10,523 bases of DNA. Origin: an uncultured Burkholderiales bacterium (GTDB lineage Bacteria; Pseudomonadota; Gammaproteobacteria; Burkholderiales; Burkholderiaceae_C). The DNA lies in contig CAIYKK010000068.1 in NCBI GenBank assembly GCA_903926695.1, forward strand, positions 1-10,523, in the 5' to 3' direction. The translations under genes were made by a program, and so were the position numbers. Positions 6,913 to 10,523 of this stretch are shown here, one piece after another; positions within the stretch are counted from its first letter, which is position 1, and each line of letters opens with the position of its first letter. The notes beneath the pieces were generated by a model, which searched no databases, was not told where the DNA came from, and worked only from the letters and a program-made list of their open reading frames with translations.

Positions 6913-7578
6913 TTATTTCATGGCCGAGATGTAGGTCACGACTGTGGCAATATCGGCGTCCGTCATCGGCTGGGTGACAACGCTCATCTGCGTATCTTTG
7001 CGCACGATGGAGCCGCTGCGGTAGCGTTTGAGCGCCACGCTCAGGTAATTAGGCTGCTGCCCGGCGACCTGCGGCATTTTTTCATTGCCACGCCCCTGCT
7101 CGCCGTGGCAGCTCAGGCAGTTTTTGGCGTAGTACTCCTGGCCTTTGGCCGCCAGCGCTTCATTGGTCGCGGGCTTATGCTGGATATCCTGGCGTGAATA
7201 AAAAACCACGATGCTGACCTTTTCCTCGGGCTTGAGCGCCTTCATCAGACCCTGCATGAACTCGTTGCGGCGCTCGTCGCTGATGAACTGGCGCATCTGT
7301 TCGAGCAGGTAAGCCGGGTTTTGTCCGGCCAGGTTGGGAATGTCGGGGTTGGTGCTGTTGCCGTTGTCGCCATGACAGTTGGCGCAGACGGCCGCACTCT
7401 TGGCGCCGATCTTGTAAAAGGCGTCAAACTGGCGCGGATTGGCCTGAATCGCTTTGACCCGTGCGGCCAAGTCCACCTCGGCAGGCGCCGCGTCCTTGAC
7501 AGGCTGGCCCAGGGCCGGAAAAGCCATCACCATCGAAACCAGCACTGTGGCCAGCGCCACCGGAATTCGCATTGCCAT
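6913..7578 (-). CDS. Diheme cytochrome c (c4-like), periplasmic
   Basis: Electron carrier with two covalently bound c-type hemes, 221 residues. The ATG at 7578 has AAGG 8 bases upstream; a GTG three codons earlier overlaps that site and is less likely. A signal peptide (MAMRIPVALATVLVSMVMAFPALG) is followed by QPVKDAAPAE. Heme motifs are CANCH (65-69) and CLSCH (154-158), each opening a similar half: CHGDNGNSTNPDIPNLAGQNPAYL and CHGEQGRGNEKMPQVAGQQPNYL, i.e. the internal duplication of cytochrome c4. Axial methionine candidates lie in EFMQGLM and TQMSVVTQPMTD. Length is close to the c4 family's roughly 200 residues. It probably shuttles electrons to a terminal oxidase, but no oxidase gene is adjacent, so the partner is unknown. 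Convergent with the 53-aa gene and divergent from the ATPase gene. Confidence 0.9.
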   Translation of the reverse strand: MAMRIPVALATVLVSMVMAFPALGQPVKDAAPAEVDLAARVKAIQANPRQFDAFYKIGAKSAAVCANCHGDNGNSTNPDIPNLAGQNPAYLLEQMRQFISDERRNEFMQGLMKALKPEEKVSIVVFYSRQDIQHKPATNEALAAKGQEYYAKNCLSCHGEQGRGNEKMPQVAGQQPNYLSVALKRYRSGSIVRKDTQMSVVTQPMTDADIATVVTYISAMK

Positions 7579-7865
7579 GGTATTCACCTTGTTACAAAAA
7601 TGGAAATTCTAGGCGATGGCGGGCGGGCTGGGTGCCGATGGCGGCAGGCGGCATGCCCGTCTGAAACGGCGCACGGGTGATCTATCTTGTCTGGCGTCAA
7701 AGCCAAAGGATTCAACTTGCTCAAAGTGATGGGAAAATCCACCACATGAGAAATTTTCAAGTTTTTACATGTTTTTTGACTAAGTACAACTTTTTAGTGT
7801 TGGGTAGCTGCGCCCATGCTAAAACACAAATCATGTTGAACAAGTTCCAGCACTAAGAGCTGATT
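7579..7865. other. Intergenic region crossing from host-like GC-rich to AT-rich DNA
   Basis: About 290 bases without a gene. The first part (to about 7690) is GC-rich like the backbone; from about 7690 on it turns AT-rich with T-runs (7762-7777, 7791-7795). It must carry the divergent promoters of the cytochrome and ATPase genes. A TTGACT lies at 7776-7781, but no -10 box at a normal distance was found. An imperfect hairpin at 7792-7824 is listed separately. I saw no flanking direct repeat or integrase that would mark an insertion point. Confidence 0.5.
7792..7824 (+). promoter_or_regulatory. Imperfect 33-base palindrome upstream of the ATPase gene
   Basis: TTTTAG (7792-7797) pairs with CTAAAA (7819-7824); inward, TGT pairs with ATG through two G-T pairs and one A-T, a single T bulges, and GGG (7802-7804) pairs with CCC (7813-7815) around an 8-base loop. 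It ends 41 bases before the ATPase ATG, so it could be an operator for a regulator or a leader-RNA hairpin. Confidence 0.4.
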
Positions 7866-9188
7866 ATGAAAATAAATCAGATTTCTATTTCAAATTTCAA
7901 ATTATTTGTAAAGGATGAATTTAAATTTCATCCTTCATTTAATTTGGTGGTTGGTGTTAATGGTAGCGGAAAAACTTCATTGCTTCGTGCTGTTGCAGTT
8001 GCATTAGGTGGTTGGGCGCATGCATATATAAAAGATGCTAAAAATCATCGATTTATAGCTGACGGCGAAATTAGAGAAATACAGAAAAACAAACGATTTG
8101 ATAAATCTAAAACGGTTCAAATCGAAGCGCAAGGTCAGGCAGCTATTGTTGATCGGTTTGGCTGGAAAAAAAATGGGTATGCCATATGGACCAGGGATAG
8201 AAAAGAAGAGGCTGTCGAAACATTCACATCAGGAAGGATAAATTACGGGAATGGAAATTTTTATCAATTGAATTTTGATAATCTTGGAAGTGATATTTTA
8301 AATTATATTGAAAAAGGTAAGAATTTCGAGTTGCCAATTATTGCTTTTTATGAATGTGATCGTTTATGGTTGCCTAAAGGTGAAATTAAAGCAGAAGAAT
8401 CGGCAGTATTGAAGTATTCCCGTTTTGATCCGTATCTTGACTGTTTTCATACGGGTGCTGACCATAAGTCTTTGGGGCAATGGCTGTTGAAACATGAGTT
8501 GGCATCTTTGCAGCAAAAAATTGACACACCCATACTTCTTTCCATAAAAAGTGCAGCAAAAGCAGCTTTAGAGGGCTGCTCTGATTTGCGTTTTGACTTT
8601 GATGAAGGTCGAGTAATTGTTGAATTTTCTGATGGTCACGCCATTCCATTTGAACATTTGAGTGATGGGCAGCGCATCATGTTAGGGCTGTTCTGTGATA
8701 TTGCCCGTAGAGCTGCATTGCTGAATCCTCATCTTGGTGGGGATGCCAGCGCAAAAACTGCTGGTGTTGTATTGATTGATGAGCTTGACCTGCATCTTCA
8801 TCCAAAATGGCAGCGCCGTATTATTCAACAGTTGAGGCAAACTTTTCCAAAAATCCAGTTTATCTGCACAACGCATTCACCGCAGTTGATTGGGCAAGTC
8901 AAGGCGGATGAAATTATTATTTTAGGACTCCCATCTTCTCACCCTGTACAAAGTTTTGGAATGGATTCCAACTGGGTGCTGCGTCACATCATGGGCAGCG
9001 AGGATCGTGATCCAGAAATAGCGGCCAAGCTCGATGCCGTTTTCATGGATATTGACGCGGCGCGTTTTGAAGAGGCCCAGCAGGCGGTGGATGCGTTGCG
9101 GAGTGAGTTGGGAGAACATCCTGATCTTGTGGAAGCGCAGGCATTGATTGAACGTTACACGCGATTTAATGATTCCCCGGAGGCGTGA
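7866..9188 (+). CDS. ptuA: AAA/ABC-type ATPase, PtuA-like (Septu-type anti-phage defence)
   Basis: Cytoplasmic SMC/ABC-like ATPase, 440 residues, expected to control the nuclease encoded next to it. N-terminal MKINQISISNFKLF is the usual start of RecF/OLD-like ATPases. Walker A is GVNGSGKTS (30-38), the ABC signature LSDGQ (265-269), Walker B VVLIDELDLHLHP (301-313, Asp305 and Glu306), and the H-loop THSPQ has His337, so all catalytic parts are intact. Between them, LPIIAFYECDRLWLP (156-170) and a YLDCFHTG...LGQWLLKHE segment fit the PtuA/retron-associated ATPase group. There is no TOPRIM domain, which argues against OLD nucleases. The stop is 5 bases before the nuclease's ATG, so the pair is surely one operon. 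The first 300 codons are very AT-rich and the last 80 are like the host backbone. The call rests on motifs and neighbour; the symbol is by family resemblance. Confidence 0.82.
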   Translation: MKINQISISNFKLFVKDEFKFHPSFNLVVGVNGSGKTSLLRAVAVALGGWAHAYIKDAKNHRFIADGEIREIQKNKRFDKSKTVQIEAQGQAAIVDRFGWKKNGYAIWTRDRKEEAVETFTSGRINYGNGNFYQLNFDNLGSDILNYIEKGKNFELPIIAFYECDRLWLPKGEIKAEESAVLKYSRFDPYLDCFHTGADHKSLGQWLLKHELASLQQKIDTPILLSIKSAAKAALEGCSDLRFDFDEGRVIVEFSDGHAIPFEHLSDGQRIMLGLFCDIARRAALLNPHLGGDASAKTAGVVLIDELDLHLHPKWQRRIIQQLRQTFPKIQFICTTHSPQLIGQVKADEIIILGLPSSHPVQSFGMDSNWVLRHIMGSEDRDPEIAAKLDAVFMDIDAARFEEAQQAVDALRSELGEHPDLVEAQALIERYTRFNDSPEA

Positions 9189-9193
9189 AGCGC

Positions 9194-9913
9194 ATGCGTT
9201 CAATTGTTAAACGGGGTGAACCTGTGGAGTTGGGTCAATGGAAACGAGATGGAAGAGCGACACCGCAGAACCTGCGTTATGCCTACCTCTTAACTGCGGT
9301 TAAGGATAAGATCAAAGAGGCGCTTTTAAACGAGCAAGGTTTTCTGTGTGCCTACACCTTGGTCCGGCTCAAAAGTCTTGAAGACTGCCATATTGAGCAT
9401 GTAGAGCCGCAAAATGCAGCGCCTGACAAAGATATTGATTATGGCAATATGGCAGCTTGTTTTCCCTGCGATGGTGGAGATGTTTCGCATGGTTATGGTG
9501 CAGCCATCAAGGCCGGGACACCAGTCATGCTGAATGTTGATTTTGTAACGCCACACGCACAGGGCTGCGAGCAGCGGTTTTTATTCGAGGACAAAGGGGA
9601 AGTTGGCGCGATAGCTGGGGATGCTGCAGCACATCAAACCATCGAGACGGTCAAGTTGAACCATAAAACGCTGATTGAGTTTCGCCGAAGTGCCATTGAA
9701 GCCAATGGATTGGCCTTGAGCAGGCGCACTACGCGCACGGCTCGCAAACTCAAGAGCGCGGCCGAGGCGCGCCGTTTTGCCCAAGAAGTCATGCGACCTG
9801 ATGGAAAGGGGCAACTTTCCCCTTTTTGCGTGGTTCTTGCCCAAGTGGCATTGGCCTTTGCAGAAAAGGAAGAAGCCCGATCTCAGCGGATGCGGGGGCA
9901 GCGTCAGGTTTGA
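9194..9913 (+). CDS. ptuB: HNH-type endonuclease, PtuB-like (TIGR02646 type)
   Basis: Predicted effector nuclease of the Septu-like pair, 239 residues. I chose the ATG at 9194 because GGAGG (9179-9183) is 10 bases upstream and it gives MRSIVKRG, like the MRPI/V starts of this family; a GTG at 9185 overlapping the ATPase stop (GTGA) has the same site only 1 base away. The HNH core is CHIEHVEPQN (65-74) with the His66/His69 pair, then YGNMAACFPCDGG (83-95) with Asn85, Cys89 and Cys92. HGYGAAIKAG (99-108) and a CEQRFLFEDKGEV segment (125-137) follow, then TIETVKLNHKTLIEFRRSAIEA, a familiar C-terminal helix pair. Where many HNH proteins have CxxC it has CAYT (52-55), so a four-Cys zinc site is not formed. 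It converges on icmF with 17 bases between stops. Confidence 0.82.
   Translation: MRSIVKRGEPVELGQWKRDGRATPQNLRYAYLLTAVKDKIKEALLNEQGFLCAYTLVRLKSLEDCHIEHVEPQNAAPDKDIDYGNMAACFPCDGGDVSHGYGAAIKAGTPVMLNVDFVTPHAQGCEQRFLFEDKGEVGAIAGDAAAHQTIETVKLNHKTLIEFRRSAIEANGLALSRRTTRTARKLKSAAEARRFAQEVMRPDGKGQLSPFCVVLAQVALAFAEKEEARSQRMRGQRQV
9805..9827. terminator. Terminator-like hairpin inside the end of the nuclease gene
   Basis: AAAGGGG (9805-9811) and CCCCTTT (9819-9825) form a perfect 7-bp stem around a 7-base loop, extendable by two G-T pairs, with five T at 9823-9827. It lies about 85 bases before the nuclease stop codon and could end the convergent icmF transcript or trim the plus-strand message. Being inside a coding region, it may also be chance. 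Confidence 0.35.
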
Positions 9914-9930
9914 AGCCGCCCCGCTTGGCG

Positions 9931-10523
9931 TTACATATTCCGCCGATACTGCCCGCCCACTTCAAACAGGGCGTTGGTAATCTGCCCCAGCGAGCACACG
10001 CGCACCGCGTCCATCAGCACCTCGAACACGTTTTTGTTTTCAATCACCGCCTGCTGCAGGCGCTTCAGCTGCGCCGGGGCGGCCTCCGCATGGCGGGTGT
10101 GGAAGTCCGCCAGCCGCTTCAGCTGCGACTGCTTTTCCTCGTCCGTCGAGCGGGCTAGTTCCAGCTTGTCATGCACCGCGTCGCCGTGCGGGTTACGGAA
10201 GGTGTTCACGCCGATGATCGGCAGCTCGCCGGTGTGTTTCAGCATCTCGTAGTGCATGGACTCGTCCTGAATGCGCCCGCGCTGGTAGCCGGTTTCCATT
10301 GCGCCGAGCACTCCGCCCCGGTCGGCAATGTTCTGGAACTCGGCCAGCACGGCTTCTTCGACCAGCTCGGTGAGTTCTTCGATGATGAACGCGCCCTGTG
10401 ACGGGTTTTCGTTCTTCGCCAGGCCCCATTCGCGGTTGATGATGAGCTGAATCGCCATCGCCCGGCGCACGCTGTCTTCGGTCGGCGTGGTGATGGCTTC
10501 GTCGAAAGCGTTGGTGTGCAGCG
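9931..10523 (-). CDS. icmF: Fused isobutyryl-CoA mutase / methylmalonyl-CoA mutase family, C-terminal part
   Basis: Adenosylcobalamin-dependent acyl-CoA mutase; only the last 197 codons plus the stop and a partial codon are in the window, and the frame is open to its right edge. [15 protein letters not shown] is the B12-mutase active-site segment, followed by [41 protein letters not shown]. The end ([22 protein letters not shown]) is that of IcmF, the fusion of a B12-binding domain, a MeaB-like G-protein chaperone and the mutase domain, rather than of a stand-alone MutA/MutB subunit. The fusion itself cannot be seen here because its N-terminal domains lie outside. The reaction would be isobutyryl-CoA to butyryl-CoA, or a related branched acyl-CoA. 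The coding region is intact to TAA. Its 3' neighbour is the convergent nuclease gene, unrelated in function. Confidence 0.87.
   Translation of the reverse strand, partial: LHTNAFDEAITTPTEDSVRRAMAIQLIINREWGLAKNENPSQGAFIIEELTELVEEAVLAEFQNIADRGGVLGAMETGYQRGRIQDESMHYEMLKHTGELPIIGVNTFRNPHGDAVHDKLELARSTDEEKQSQLKRLADFHTRHAEAAPAQLKRLQQAVIENKNVFEVLMDAVRVCSLGQITNALFEVGGQYRRNM

Noticed and set aside
7776..7804. Sigma-70 promoter from TTGACT at 7776
   Set aside because: The hexamer is good, but no -10-like box occurs 16-18 bases downstream, so I did not list it.
7579..7865. Retron-type RNA gene upstream of the ATPase
   Set aside because: ATPase/HNH pairs accompany some retrons, but no reverse transcriptase frame exists on either side and the single hairpin does not show the long paired ends of a retron RNA.
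7866..9188. OLD-family nuclease (Gabija GajA-like)
   Set aside because: The ATPase lacks a C-terminal TOPRIM domain, and its partner is an HNH protein rather than a UvrD-like helicase.
1..10523. CRISPR arrays, tRNA or rRNA genes, insertion sequences
   Set aside because: No regularly spaced repeats, tRNA-like cloverleaf, rRNA stretch, transposase or terminal inverted repeats were seen.

Overview
The window looks like chromosomal DNA from a betaproteobacterium of the Burkholderiales, probably Comamonadaceae (Polaromonas/Rhodoferax-like). This is inferred from high-GC housekeeping genes, the protein styles of LldD, DinB and an IcmF-type mutase, and short intergenic gaps. No tRNA, rRNA, CRISPR array or insertion sequence was seen.

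Layout, left to right. The 3' part of an FMN-dependent L-lactate dehydrogenase (lldD, +) meets a small lipoprotein gene (-, probable TTG start). The lipoprotein gene is divergent from the DNA polymerase IV gene dinB (+). A perfect 13-bp hairpin separates dinB from an outer-membrane beta-barrel gene (-). A 370-base gap follows, holding a candidate promoter, several small inverted repeats and a possible gene remnant. Next is a long exported protein gene (-) with a FecR-like domain, a Trp/Gly-rich region of DUF6600 type and a very long Pro/Gln-rich tail. A 53-residue basic protein gene (+) comes next and ends in a strong two-tier terminator, convergent with a c4-like diheme cytochrome c gene (-).

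The accessory part is 7690-9913: an AAA/ABC-type ATPase and an HNH-type nuclease of the TIGR02646/PtuB kind, on the same strand and nearly overlapping. I read this as a Septu-like (PtuA/PtuB) anti-phage module. Its 5' half is strikingly AT-rich (hand counts of 11/60 and 15/60 GC in two sequence lines, against 36/60 near the end of the ATPase gene). This suggests horizontal acquisition into a high-GC backbone. It ends 17 bases from the stop codon of an icmF-type mutase gene (-, running off the window).

The ATPase and nuclease are expected to act as one complex. The other genes look like ordinary, mostly single-gene units: lactate oxidation, translesion synthesis, envelope proteins, electron transfer and B12-dependent acyl-CoA rearrangement.
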